Assembly: GCF_003369915.1 (NCBI RefSeq)
Contig: NC_046675.1
Location: forward strand, 18,848,001-18,912,000
Direction of reading: 5' to 3'
Length of the DNA: 64,000 bases
Source: Drosophila miranda
Lineage: Eukaryota > Arthropoda > Insecta > Diptera > Drosophilidae
Position numbers and translations under genes: made by a program
Part shown: piece after piece, positions 11,954-23,723 of the stretch
How the letters are laid out: each line of letters starts with the position of its first letter
Numbering within the stretch: position 1 is the first letter of the stretch
The notes under the pieces: model-generated
Told to the model about the DNA's origin: nothing
The model's database searches: none
The model's input: the letters and a program-made list of their open reading frames with translations, nothing else

Positions 11954-12740
11954 ATCGCAGTCAAAACTTTTGGCACAGACGGAAACCCAGCCCCTTTTCA
12001 CAGCTCGCCACAAGTTGGTTGGGTTGGGGTTGGGGTTGGTATTAGTGCTCGTGGCGTCGGTGTAGTCTCCGACGGCAACGGTAGGCGCCGAAATGTCTGT
12101 CACGCCCCGAAAAGTGAAATAGCTTCTGTCAATATTCTGTCAATAGGCACAAGCTTTTCAAGCCAAAGTGGGTTGTTTGAAGGGACAAATTGCCAAACTA
12201 GCGGCATTGGGGTTCTGCTTCAACGTTTTCGCTTAATATTTAATCGATCTCGCGAAACGATTATCGATCAATACTGAACAAACAATAAGCTAGTCTACTA
12301 CTCGAATACTGTAAAGATGGCGTGCATTCACGATTCAGAAATTCATTTTAAAAGTCCCAAGTGACGAAAATTAAAAGGTGGGCTTGAATTAATTAATAAC
12401 ATGAAAGAAATGTTGGGTTTATTTTGTTTCAGTGTGGCTTTTTTCAGACTTTGATTAAGTCGCCATCTCGGTTCTTATCGATTGATCGATGATCATGTTG
12501 ATGGAACCATCATACCGTGATACCATGATACCGTGAACCATGATGAATACATCATACCATACTGATTAACTCTTACAATATATATACCTACACTCCGTCT
12601 ATCCTCTTTTTACCTAATGACAAATATGCTAGCACTTTACATACTGCAACATCCGGCTGTTATAGGATTAAGCCACAATTGTTTTCTTTACTCCTGTTAG
12701 CAATCTGCTAGATAATATATTTCATGATGATTCTCAGTTT
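11954..12740. other. Non-coding; GGGGTT repeats and short ATACC-type repeats
   Basis: A G-rich run of GGGTTGGGGTTGGGGTTGG lies around 12,018-12,040. A block of imperfect CATACCGTGATACC repeats lies at about 12,508-12,560. No coding potential was recognised. Confidence 0.35.
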
Positions 12741-12747
12741 TTGGTGT

Positions 12748-12905
12748 GTTTTCGTATCTTCAAAACTGTGGATGCCAAAGATTTTCATCATTTAAAGATG
12801 CAGTAAGGGTCGTGGCGAAAATTATAGGATGCCCTTGTTTCAGTGTGATTTCACAGGAGCCGGCACACAAAATTCGATTGCTCTTGTTTTCATTTTATAT
12901 GGTAT
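12748..12905 (-). repeat. INE-1/SGM-like repeat fragment
   Basis: This minus-oriented fragment contains variants of GTGGATGCCACAGATTTTCG and TATCACAGGAG, landmarks shared with the longer copies at 19.2, 51.1 and 58.4 kb. It is diverged. Confidence 0.5.
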
Positions 12906-12989
12906 ATAGGGAAACGCTTCCTTCTGCCTGCTACATACACACATGCGCATCTATACGAATGTAATAGATATAAAGCGTACTCTTTGAGT

Positions 12990-15270
12990 ACCGGGTATAA
13001 AGGCTTAATAGTTCCTTTGACAGCTGGAATATACAGTGAACATGCTGTGGTTTAACATTTAACATTAACTTTTGTTTGTAGTCTACTTACTAACAGTAAA
13101 ACAATTTTCATTGAATTTATGAGAGGTGTAAGTAAAAAAAACACAATTTTTTTAATGTTTGATAAACAAATTTTCTGAAGTTTTATTTCTACTGAAACAA
13201 AAGAGTACATATGTACATATGTGTACATGAGTTACGCTTATCGAAATTTATTTCGGTTAATTCAAAAACAAACATGAAAGGAAAAATAGCTTCGGGCAGA
13301 AGCTGGTGTATTCTTGAAGATCGATTGTTTCAATCTCGCCTGTATAATGGCTGAGCTATGTATTTGTAAATGAAGTTATCATTTCCAATGTTTAGTTGAT
13401 TTATTTCAAATTTTAAAATTATTTTTTTTAAATTTTGAATTCGATTTATTTAATAGATTTTGTGAGTCCAATTATGCAAAACAATAGGATTACTCGCAAT
13501 TTTGACTCGTCTAAATCATTTCTGAAAATAAATACTAAATACTCTGTCCTGAACCATTCTTCACCAGAACTTTATTCCCATGATGCTGACCGACAAACCT
13601 GAGCTGATGTTCATTTCATGGCCAATGCTCACAATCTCAGCTATTGCATACTGTGTATTGAGTCTCTGAATAGAAATCGAGATAACAATAAATTCAACTT
13701 GTTTATTAGCTGTTGAAGCAATAAATCCATCGCTTCACACCGCCAGAAGTAATTGCCGACAAAGCGTCCTTGTCTGCTCTTCATCGACATTAAAAAAAAC
13801 ATTGACGGGAATCCCCATCCGTTCATCACTAGTTTCATCTGTCCGTATCCATCTATTCTATTAGCTGCAGCCATCAGCGGATACATCTGAGTAAGAATGT
13901 ATGCAAGCCAATATATTATCAAACCTGAATTTCTCGGACAGCTCCGGTTCTGGCTTTAGGTAGCGATGAGGTCGCGTTTCTCTCTACTGTCACTAAATAC
14001 TGCCCATGTTGATATATTTTTCTCGTTATGTTGATATTCACTTGAGTTCCAGCTAAACTGATAACAGCTTAGAAAAAATTAATTTGACGCCTGGTGCATT
14101 TGAGAATTAATCACCGTTCTCTTTAGTCAATGGCCTGGATCAATTGAAAATTTGACTCTGAACGCTATCTATCATATTAAAAATCCATGTTTATTGAGGT
14201 TGCTTTTCGGTCGATTGTTGCGTTTCTAGATGCCCAGAAAGGCTGTCGAAACCACAGTAATCAGTAATCAACCATAGGTTTGAATTGTGAGCTTCTCAAT
14301 AAAATTGGAGTGGCTGAAGATGACAGATAGTTTAGCCCAATAAGGGAGATTCCCAGTTATACTATTCAAAATGTACAATTTGTGGATATGTCCGTGCTCT
14401 TCGTCCACCTGCATCCATAAAGAAAGCTTATAGATCTCCCAAGACCTCAAAAAAGATTACAAAAATACAACAAATTCATTAATAACGAGCGGGAATGTTG
14501 TTAGCCGCGGCCAGTGCCGCCATAAAGTGCGAGAATTCCCATATATTTGGCCAAATATAATTTTTTAGATCTGTAGCTATCACCCAAAAATTCGAAATAT
14601 ACAAAGATGTTTGAATTGTGTTGCGCCGAGTGTGTAACAGTAGGGCAGATTAAGTAGGCAGATTATTGCGTTGTCGTGCCATTTATTAGAAATATTCGGT
14701 CTTGGCTCAGAGTTGTTGATAACAGCTCGTAGATTCTCAGAATATATAGTCTCCCTGCATAGTAGAAATTACTCCATTTTGATAAAAACTATTTTACTTA
14801 TTGAAAAGTATTTATAAAAGTAAAGTATTTTTATATATTTAATTATACATTATATAGTAAAATTACATAACGAGAGTCAATATGTTAATAACAACGCCGA
14901 AATTTTAAAATCCCGATAAATATAATTTACAAAACTGGACTTCTTATTAAAGTAACATAAACTGTTCTGAAAAATGTACGTCCCTCCATTATATAAAAAA
15001 GTATTGGGTCGTCGTGGTCCCGATATTTATCCGACCTTGGTTCCAGTACTGCGGACATCAAAGAGAAAATGTTTTTGTTTTACGAGATATCTTTAAAATA
15101 CATACACAAAATCATAATACTTTTTGCAAGGGGTGTACTGATTTGAATTTTAAATAAATTATTTCTTAAAAATATATATTATTTGTTCTAGTCGTACGGT
15201 AATATGCAAATAAATCAGTAGAGTGCTCATTTTAAATTTAGACACACCACGTTCGTTCATATTGACATTT
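12990..15270. other. Non-coding or unassigned DNA, with two minus-strand ORFs
   Basis: Minus-strand frames at 13,641-13,922 (93 codons) and 14,268-14,450 (60 codons) might be remnants of one decayed gene. The first has a hydrophobic, Met-rich start. No family is recognised and the connecting sequence has stops. The rest is AT-rich. Confidence 0.25.
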
Positions 15271-15371
15271 ATTATAGAACCATCGCGTCATCCACGCGTT
15301 TTTCTTCGACATATTTCGCGTTTCGTCAATTATATCGAAATTCTGCAAATTTAGCTGTAAATATATTGATA

Positions 15372-17019
15372 TTAATTAAGAATCATCTTGCGTGAAAGGT
15401 TTATTTTCCTTACAATTGGTTTTGGGAAAATACGCTTCATATCAACCCGATGCAAATGCTCCTCGTACGCTTGGTGAAGCATCTTGTATTCTGATCCACT
15501 GAGGCAAGGCAAGCAGAGACTACACTTTTCCTTGTTGCAGTTCTTGTCACAATCGTTCGAAGCGCATGTATTTAAGGCTGTTGCCAAATTTTTATCAGAT
15601 GCAAGAAAGTCGCTGCTGTCAGAAAAGCTATGTATCAGAAAAAGCAATGTATGTATTATATTTAAACTGAAACATATTTGATCAGTTTGTACTTACATGG
15701 GGGCACTTGTTCCACGTAATTGACGTATTCCGACTAAGTTAAATACACTATATAGCACTTGCTCATACAAAAGCGAATTTGGCTTGAAATGAGCCGATGA
15801 AAGATTTGGCGACATATTGGCCTCCATTAGATAAACTTTTAGATTCTCGTCGATAAAAAGATCAAATCTCATCAAGTCAAAGAAATTATGCTGTTTGTAC
15901 GAGTGAAGAATGTTGACAATGTCTTTTTCCTTCGTCAAAACTGTTGTGCGGATGATATGTTCTACTTGAGGCCATATTTTGGAAGGGTCCATGGACTGAT
16001 CACGTACATATGCCTCAAAAACATTACGCATGCTACCCCCGAAAAGATTGTAATACTTCCGTAATGAAGGAACTTCCCAAGTAGGTAAATAGTCGTCGCC
16101 CACTATGTATTTGTCTACGTTTTCACTGTCGAATGGATAATATTTTACAGGACAGTAACGAAATAGAACGTCGCCAGTGTAGATGTACACACGAAGGGGG
16201 TTAATCTCAGTTATCACCACGTAAACGCCGATATCAAATTTATGTCCGTCCACCAAGAATGGTTTTGGTATGAACTCTTGAACGAAAGAATCATTTGACC
16301 AGAGATCGATATCACTTGGTTTGCGAACTTTGATATGTCTATGCTCATTGTGTTTCTCCACAAAAAGTGCATCTGGGTCTGGGTGTGCATGGGCGTATTC
16401 TAAGAAGTCGACTCTCTGTGTTGGAAGTCTAAATGCACGAGGAAGAAATGGCAGTGAAGTTGTACACAAATCCACCTTGTTTGTTAAGTATCCACAGCCC
16501 GGAAAATGATTAACTTTCTGATGCTGGCCAAGGTTCTTTAAGTTAGGAAGGGAAAGGAATGGATAATCATGGGCCCACAAGAGATTCCAACTTTCGTTTA
16601 ATTGAACCCTTTCGTATCCGAATCTTTGAAGAACATTCACTACATGTACCAAGTGCTCTTCTGTATGACTTTTGCCGAAAATTGCATAAGTGGGCGCACC
16701 TGATTGCAGATCTTTCAAGGTACTATTTGATGTATTCTGCAAACTTAAGATAAAGTTTTTGACTGGACGCGGAAGGGCGACTAATACGGAAGTAGTTACT
16801 GCTGTAGCTGCTAAGAATAGCATAATTGGTCGCAAGGCACTACTGCCTGTGTACTTGGTGACCGGTTTCTCTGGAGACCCTTCATCACGTTTCATCACAG
16901 CATATTTAGCCATCTAAAAAAGAGAAAGTTATTTGTTTACTTCGTGGCTTTCTTTCTCTTTAATGAATACTTACTATAGATTCTGGCGTAGAAGAATTTC
17001 TTTTCAAGTTTGACTCCAT
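15372..17019 (-). CDS. TTLL15: Tubulin tyrosine ligase-like protein 15 homologue
   Basis: Three coding exons join to 505 aa. Exon 1 (17,019-16,975) encodes MESNLKRNSSTPESI and ends in GTAAG. Exon 2 (16,913-15,697) starts at TTTTTTAG. Exon 3 is about 15,627-15,372; a second in-frame acceptor lies 12 bp further in. A membrane anchor lies at about residues 42-62 (IMLFLAATAVTTSVLVAL), suggesting a type II protein. The ATP-grasp core includes FVQEFIPKPFLVDGHKFD and, later, DLMRFDLFIDE and LMEANMSPNLS, the metal- and ATP-binding end. The usual Arg after KFD-x is Gly (KFDIGVYV), which may lower or change ligase activity. The C-terminus has a Cys cluster (CDKNCNKEKCSLCLPC). The family glutamylates or otherwise ligates amino acids to tubulin; the substrate here is unknown. 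A TTTATT string at 15,268-15,273 gives AATAAA about 100 bp past the stop. Confidence 0.85.
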
Positions 17020-17420
17020 CCTACATTGGACTACTTTGATTTATACAGCAATAATGGGAAAAACTAATAAATGCATTCTAAAGCAATTGTAAAACAAATG
17101 GAAAACGATACCATTCACACATTCCCAGCAACTCTGAGCCAAGACTAACTATTTCCAGTGAATGTCGAACTTGGCGCTAGTTTAAAAATTCCATCTCAAA
17201 TATTAACCCATTACGGACCAATGGGTATTAAAATACCCGTGAAAATTACGAAATTTGAACTGCGGGCAACCTAAACTACCATTTTTGTTCTATATGGAAA
17301 AACTTCTTTTGACTTTAATATATTCGTAAACATAATGAATGAAAGGGTTATTTAATTTTTATAACTTTTATGTTACTATATTTTGGACATATAGAAAATA
17401 TTTATATATACATACATATG

Positions 17421-18034
17421 CGAGGGCTGCTATTTATATTTCGGTGATTTGCAATACTAATGTCCATACGTAAAATCAGTCAAATCCATAATAAACTTTG
17501 TAATTTTTAAGCATATTTGTACGTAAAACGATTTTATGTAAAATTGGTTTTTGTTTGGTTTTCAATCAGGTAAAAAAATCAATTTGGCAAAATAATGGAA
17601 ATTTCTCGAAAGGGTTTTCATTGTATTCTTTTTCACAACTTTCGACGTGGGGAAAGCACCATCAAAAATGACAGTTTATCGCTGGTTTACAGAATTTAAT
17701 CGTGGTCGTAGTTCAGTCGATGACAAGTTCCGTAAAGGTCTTCTAAAATCAGTTGTCACAAAACATCGATGGTGTGCGTGAACTGATAGTGCAAGATCGA
17801 TACGTTACATATCGTGAGATAGAGGCATCGCACATTAGTTCCACTTCAATACATTCCATTTTGCATGAACACTTGTGTGGGTGTCCCAAGATGAACCAAA
17901 TCCAACAAAAGTTGTTCGAGCACGAAGCACTTTGAACCAAATGGTTTTGAATATTTTGAAAAACAATAAAGACATTTTCACTTAAAAGTTTTGGTTCTTA
18001 TTTACTATTCCCGTAATATAATTAGCAGCCCTCG
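17421..18034 (+). mobile_element. mariner (Tc1/mariner) element, internally deleted, 614 bp
   Basis: The terminal inverted repeats match over about 24 bp with two mismatches. The left one starts CGAGGGCTGCT and the right ends AGCAGCCCTCG, and TA lies close outside each end. Transposase pieces in shifting frames include APSKMTVYRWFTEFNRGRSS and GVRELIVQDRYVTYREIEAS, and a C-terminal FEPNGFEYFEKQ-type end before a stop. Full mariners are about 1.3 kb, so about half is missing, including most of the catalytic domain. It is inserted in the piggyBac-like remnant. Confidence 0.85.
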
Positions 18035-18073
18035 ATATATACATATATACTTATTATATTTAAGGTTTGTTTG

Positions 18074-18353
18074 TTAAACAGCCTTAGCCTTTTTTGTCAA
18101 ATCTGGTTCAACTCCAATGTTACAGTCCCGGAAGCAGGTACTGGGATGCAGGCATATCCGGCATTTCAAACAGCTATATTCCGGTTTTCCATCGCATTTA
18201 TCAATTATATGATCAACCTGGTCATAGCGCACTAGCTGTGATGTCGACGATGATGAATTTCCATGCATTTCCCATAGCTGCGTCTAACGAATTCGTTAGT
18301 AGCGGCCAAAACCAATTTCGAATTTCCTTTACCGATTCCATCCATCGAGTCAT
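18074..18353 (-). pseudogene. piggyBac-like transposase C-terminus, frameshifted
   Basis: Two overlapping minus frames together resemble a piggyBac transposase end. One (18,353-18,222) gives the Trp-rich NWFWPLL helix segment. The other (18,268-18,074) gives YDQVDHIIDKCD, then CLKCRICLHPSTCFRDC. They are out of register near AMGNAW/MHGNSS, so the gene is broken. Only the last quarter or so of a transposase is present. Confidence 0.5.
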
Positions 18354-18369
18354 TAGTTTATGACTTGTA

Positions 18370-18880
18370 ATTTTGTTCTCTTTTAACTACTATGGTTTTA
18401 TAAAAATCGCACGAGCCGTTTAGGATGAGCCCTTAAACAAAATTGTTTAATTTACTAAACAAGTTGGTTTGCTTATTTTTATTCTGTGAGTTCGTTAAAT
18501 TAGTTAAGTTGTTTTAATAGCTCGCTCGATTTCGATCCCTCTCTAGGTTTCACACCTTGCAACTTCTTGGAGATGGGCCCTTTGTATCGATAACGTGAAG
18601 AAAATATCTGCTGTTTATGGCACCTTGGTGTGCTAACGCCGAGTAAAATTCATGTAGAAATGCATGTAACCCCGTTAACGAGGTTGAAGTGACGATTTGA
18701 TCAAAAAATGTATTTTTTCAAAATCACTCAAAAGAAAGGGTCCCAAGGTTCGTGCAACGAAAGTTTTTCACAATGTAGCAATTCCAAGTTAAGTGAAAAA
18801 TTGCAAGCTTAAAAAAAAACTTAAAAAAAACCTTTTTTCAAACAAGGTTGGACATGTGTATTCCATCGCGATTTTCAAAA
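18370..18880. other. Unassigned non-coding DNA
   Basis: There is no ORF above 60 codons and no recognisable repeat. It may be the decayed body of the piggyBac-like element. Confidence 0.25.
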
Positions 18881-18889
18881 TCGTTACAA

Positions 18890-19000
18890 GTTACAAGTGT
18901 ATTTTAAAATTTCGCTCCACCCCTTTCCGCCCCCACCAATGTTGAAAATTTTTGGGATCCACAATTTTAAAGATTCGAGAAAATTAAAAGCGCACAATCA
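18890..19000 (+). repeat. INE-1/SGM-like repeat fragment
   Basis: It shares ATTTTAAAATTTCGCTCCACCC, an ATCCACAATTTTAAAGAT string and a GCGCACAATCAT string with the middle segment of the long copies at 20.7 and 47.8 kb. Confidence 0.55.
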
Positions 19001-19019
19001 TGGACAATTTTGGGGATTT

Positions 19020-19100
19020 TTAGGAAATATTTGGGGAAGGAGTTAACTAACATGTATATTATTGTATTTATCAGGCAACTCGTGGCGGAAGCCATGGATT
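19020..19100 (+). repeat. Dispersed segment shared with 29,768-29,850
   Basis: The strings GGAAATATTTG, TTAACTAACATGTAT and GGCAACTCGTGGCGGAAG occur here and again, in the same order, just before the cassette array. It was not identified as any known element. Confidence 0.6.
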
Positions 19101-19182
19101 AGGTCAGCAGCAGCCGATGCTGGCGAAAAATGATTTTACATAGGTAGCTCCACAGGTGCAGCAGGCCTCGATCTCGTATATT

Positions 19183-19537
19183 CTCGTATCTTTAAAATTG
19201 TGGATGCCACAGATTTTCGACATTGGTGGGTGCGGCAAGGGGAGGGGCGAAATTTTGAAATACACTTGTAACAGTGACATATCACAGAAGTCTGGATACA
19301 AAATGTCGTTGCTCCAGATCTTATAGTCTCTAAGCACTAGGCGCTCATAGGGACGGACAGAGGGACAGACGGACGGACGGACCGACAGACATGGATCAAT
19401 CGACTCGGCTATTGATGCTTACCAAGAATACATATACTTTATGGGGTCGGAAACGATTCCTTCTGGACGTTACACACATCCATTTTCACCACAAATCTAA
19501 TATACCCTATAATAATTTTGAGTATCGTGTATAAAAA
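19183..19537 (-). repeat. INE-1/SGM-like repeat, minus orientation
   Basis: From left to right it carries TTGTGGATGCCACAGATTTTCG, TATCACAGAAGTCTGGAT, the GGACGGACGGACGG track, GACTCGGCTATTGATGC and CATTTTCACCACAAATCTAATATACC, ending TATCGTGTATAAAA. All are reverse complements of landmarks in the 47.5 kb copy. Confidence 0.7.
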
Positions 19538-19539
19538 CT

Positions 19540-20145
19540 GTTGACCGTTATAAGGAGCTGATCAAACCTTATTATGAGATAATCGATAATTTTCTCCTTC
19601 TATACAGAAACTTAACTGTATGTGTGTAACCTCATGAACCTCATTGGTTTCCAGTTTACCGTCTAAACTTCTTGTTGAGCTGTTCAGTTTTAGTACATAG
19701 GAAGTAATTAGATTGAAAAATTCGCCAATGCCACAAATGAAAAGGAATCCTTGCCGCAGTATCGATTTTCAGAGGATTTAAGACCCCGGCCTATATTAAG
19801 TTATAAATCTGAAGCTTTTGGTTGATATTGTGGCATAGACAACAGTGTAAAACTAAAGCAACTTTGGTCTGGAGCAACTTTAACATATGCGCTGCAACCT
19901 GATGTGCCAAAGCGACCGAGTAGACTGAGAGCCCAACGTGTACTTCTGTATTTATTTTTATTGAATCGAATAACGATTTAACGTTGTTTGTACCTAGTTA
20001 AAAAGGCGGAAATATGTAGGTATTTGCAAAAGAGACAAAACAAAAAAATTGATTTACATCCCTATATATCGCGTGCTTATATTTTGTAATGCAGGCAAAC
20101 GCAATGGTAGCTACGGGTGCTACTCTTTCGCCTTCAGTTTGAGTT
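19540..20145. other. Unassigned non-coding DNA
   Basis: No coding or repeat identity was recognised, apart from a short INE-1-like tail near 20,110-20,145 (TTCGCCTTCAGTTTGAGTTT). Confidence 0.3.
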
Positions 20146-20146
20146 T

Positions 20147-21110
20147 TTATACCCGATACTCAAATTGATTATAGGGGTATACTCGTATTAGATTTGTGGT
20201 AAAAATGGATGTGTGTAACGACAAAAAGGAAGCGTTTCCGACCCCATAAAGTACATATATTTTTGATCAGCATCAATAGCCGATTCGATTAAGCCCTGTC
20301 TCTCTGTCCTTCCGCCCCCACAAAAGACGAAAATCTTTGTCATCCACAATATTAAAGATACGAGAAAACTTAAAACGCAGAATCGAAGAGAATGATTAGA
20401 TCTTCTAGACGGCAGAATCTGAACCAGATCGTATCATTATTATATGCAAAATGAACAAAACAATTTCGTTCTTTCTCGCTTTGTCTCTCTCTAACATACA
20501 CGTTTCATGGTCGGCTTTGCCTATTGCTAAAAATGAGTGCCTAGATCTCAGAGACCTTAAGAGCTAGAGGAACCAAATTTGGTATCCACACTCTTGTGAT
20601 TTCGAACCTGCACAAGTGTACTTCAATATTTGGTCCCACCCCCTTCCGGCCCCGCAAAGGACGAAAATCTGTGGCATCCACAGACTTAAGAGGCTATTAA
20701 GGCTAGAGCAAATTTGGTATCCTCCCGTTAGATCTTACTGTTACAAGTATATTTCAAAATTTCGCCAACCCCTTTCCGACCGACCAATGTCGAAAATCTG
20801 TGCCACCCACAATTTTGAAGGTACGAGAAAATTAAGAGCGCACAATCATAGAGAATGACTATATCTACCAGATTGCCGAACCTTGATCAGATCGGACTAT
20901 TATTATAGCCAATGGTAATAATAAATGTTCGGTCTCTACGCGTCGCCCGACGAAAGGTTCTGACTGGTTTTCTGTCTGTCTCGCAGGCACTGTTTGTCAA
21001 TCAATGTACGCGGAGCCATAATGCCTAAGTATCGGGTATAAATGTAGAGTTGCGGCCGTAGCAGCAACTCACAACGTTACCGCTCGTTTAACTTTATGCT
21101 CACGGAGTAA
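20147..21110 (+). repeat. INE-1/SGM-like repeats, nested or compound
   Basis: It starts TATACCCGATACTC and passes through TTAGATTTGTGG and a CGTTTCCGACCCCATAAAGT string. Internal modules (ATCTGTGGCATCCACA and similar) recur two or three times, and the block ends with AAGTATCGGGTATAAATG and GCAGCAACTCACAACGTT. The repeated internal modules suggest two or more copies nested or fused. It is non-coding. Confidence 0.7.
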
Positions 21111-22180
21111 ATAAATAAACACATTTTGTGTTGCACACATTTGACATGCTGCACAAATACTGCATCTCACTTTATTTTCTTTTTTTGGTTTTAGCCGAGT
21201 ACCACGATTTGGGCCAGGTGTTTGCAAGACAAACAAAGAAAAATGGTCGAGATAACGACCGGGAAAATTTTTTTTGGAAAACAATTTCTTTGTCTCTGAA
21301 GCTTCATACCAGCTTCAACAAGCTGCTGTTAATTTTATTTCTTTAAGGTTCTTAAAGTCGTTTGCAAAATCGCTTGTTTAAGGCCCAAAGGAAATCTTTC
21401 CTACTTAAGTTTAGTATGAGTATGAATATGGGGGACCCAGGATACAATTTAATGCAAATATAATTGGACCAATAAAAGGAAATTAAAGATGATAAGAAAA
21501 TGAATAAAGTAAATGCGATATTTGTGGAGCATGTCATAATGAATGGTAATGAATAACCTAAGCACGCGATATAAATAAATAAATATACTTCTTCGACTTT
21601 GTGTTTCTGTTGCTTCATTTAGAAATCCATGTACCCATCAATTTAATCAGCAATAAACAACGTTAGGTCCTAATTCGATTGAATACTCCGTCGCCTACCA
21701 TCACGTGCCAGCGTGACTCCAAGCCTATTCCGTCAAATATAGGTTGCCCCAAACAACATTTCTTTGGTTTTATTTTATTGTATGTTTATACCAGGTACTA
21801 GTAGTTTAATGTTTTCGTTCAAGTGTTTGTACCACCTAAGTTTGTGACCTAAGTAAACCATTCTGACCCCATAAAGTGCATATTTTTCTTCGGATTCTAA
21901 AGCCGTGTGAAAAATGGCATGTTTAATGCCATGTTTATGAAAATATATTTTGACAAATCTATTTTCAACACACGTTTCCTTGAGAAGTCTTTTGAATCAC
22001 TTGGTATATATATGTTGAATGTTATTATTTCTACTCTTGCAAACAAAATTGATTTAAAAAATATTTGAATTCCCTTAGACTCGTTCTTCAATTTTTTAAT
22101 ATATAGTTTACAAAAAGGTAGGTATCTAATAGTCGGATTCTGGAGTACAGCGTTTTGACTTACTTTGTATTTTTTGGCCT
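21111..22180. other. Unassigned AT-rich DNA
   Basis: Small ORFs on both strands (72-100 codons) have low-complexity, AT-driven composition and no domains. N-terminal exons of the neighbouring cyclic-nucleotide gene would be expected here but were not found. Confidence 0.3.
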
Positions 22181-22199
22181 GGTATATAGCGCTTGCCAA

Positions 22200-23723
22200 T
22201 CTTTGGAAACAGATGCATGCCTCCAGTCGCTAATAGCAGCGAGTACTGAACGTTCAACTTTGTTTCGCATTGCGGGCTTACTGAAATATTCTACGATGAA
22301 CTAACAGCGATTAGCACACTAATGGAGCTTTGGGATGAGAAGAAAAGAGCCCTAAGGGCACTGGACTACTTTAAATTTCTCGACAATGATCAAGCAAGTG
22401 AAACGTGTTATTTTATCAGACAAACTTTGTATATATGTACTTATGTTTGGTGTAGATCGTTACTGCTTGCAGAATCGGGACTATTAAGCAATATGAACCA
22501 TTGGAGACAATATATTATGAGGATAAAGGCACCATATCAAACGTCCAATTTGTGCTTAGTGGAGAATGTCTTTTACTTCAATGCCTAAATATGACGGTAT
22601 CAAACTAAAATTAGCTTTTAACAAACATAGCGATTTCTTATTTTTTCACATTTTAGGTCACTTTAAAAAATGGAAAAAAGATTTTTCATCTAATAGATGA
22701 ATCTGAGGGAGGTATTTCTTTCATGAATACTATGAAAACACCATCAAACAGTCAGCTGACTAGTAAATGTTCTCTAAATAAAAATGTAGGAGACATGTTT
22801 GATAGTTACAATTCTGGTATAGTGGAACAAAAAACTAACAAATCACTCAAGCCTGTGGTAAGTCGATCAATCATAGTAGTGCTTATAGTATATCCGGTAC
22901 TTGTAAAGTATTTTGTATTCGTGACATGATATTTAAGAAGAAGATGGCTGCGATTTTAACGTAATAAAGTAAATTTAGTATATAATACACATGTTAGAGT
23001 CAATATTCGAGCCGATTAATCCATTTCTCCGTGCCCGGCATGCAGGAGGGAAGGTTTTGATAAGGGAATCTTACTGAATCTCTCTTATTTAATAGTACGA
23101 ACATATACACAAACGATCCAAATGGGTTTTAAGATTTATTTTTGAATTCTTTAAGTATACGTAAAACGAGCTACAGGAATCTAAATAGGTTCCTGGTATT
23201 TTGTGTAGTATTTATTGTATTGTTACTCTGTCGTCCGTTAGATCCTAAAAGAACCATATTCCTTGAGACGATATTATCTTCAATGATACAAAACATAAAA
23301 TAGCTATATTGTATAAATATTTAATTTCAGCTTAAAAAATATGAAAGCCATTTTATTGATGTTGGAAAACTTACATTTGGAGCAATAATTGGATTGGGAG
23401 AGAACATGAAGCTTCGTGTAATAATGGCGCGAACCAGAGTTCAGTGTTTAGTGCTTCCTAGATCTTTCTTATTGGAAGACAACCAAAACCCAGGAAACAT
23501 TTGGCAGCGTCGATTGTTTTATCTAGATTGTACTATCCCATCAAGGGAATCTATATTTTCCCACTTTCTCAAATGTCGTGAATGGAAACAATTTAAATAC
23601 AATATTATTCAAAAAGATTTTAGTTCGTTTGTAAGTGATAAATCTCGCTATGATGATATACCAATTATATGTCGTATTGTGGAAGTAAATGAAGATGACT
23701 CAAATATTCAACTAACTAAATAA
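22200..23723 (+). pseudogene. Cyclic-nucleotide-binding-domain protein (CNBD2-like); N-terminus missing and a frameshift
   Basis: The visible exons are about 22,200-22,400; 22,456 (or 22,473)-22,596; 22,657-22,857; and 23,331-23,723 (TAA). The later junctions are in frame, with GTATCA/TTTTAG and GTAAGT/TTTCAG borders. The exons encode an alpha-helical lead-in (FYDELTAISTLMELWDEKK), a beta-roll (IYYEDKGTISNVQFVLSGEC), a variable loop, and a phosphate-binding-cassette region FGAIIGLGENMKLRVIMART. The canonical Glu of the cassette is Ala, so cAMP binding may be altered or lost. Before the lead-in, the segment SLIAASTERSTLFRIAGLL is in a different frame, implying a one-base shift near 22,275. No start exon was found. 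It could be a decaying gene or carry a sequencing error. An AATAAA overlaps the stop. The family includes testis-expressed proteins. Confidence 0.6.

Larger units (their letters stand above)
17203..18353 (-). mobile_element. piggyBac-like transposon remnant (hosts a mariner insertion)
   Basis: TTAA (17,203-17,206) is followed by CCCATTACGGACC, a plausible piggyBac-type end. On the minus strand, 18,353-18,222 encodes VKEIRNWFWPLLTNSLDAAM, like the C-terminal helix of piggyBac transposases. After a frameshift, 18,268-18,074 encodes a Cys-rich tail (CLKCRICLHPSTCF) like their terminal zinc-binding domain. The stop lies toward the TTAA end, which fits the orientation. No second terminal repeat was found, so the right boundary is uncertain. 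Confidence 0.5.
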
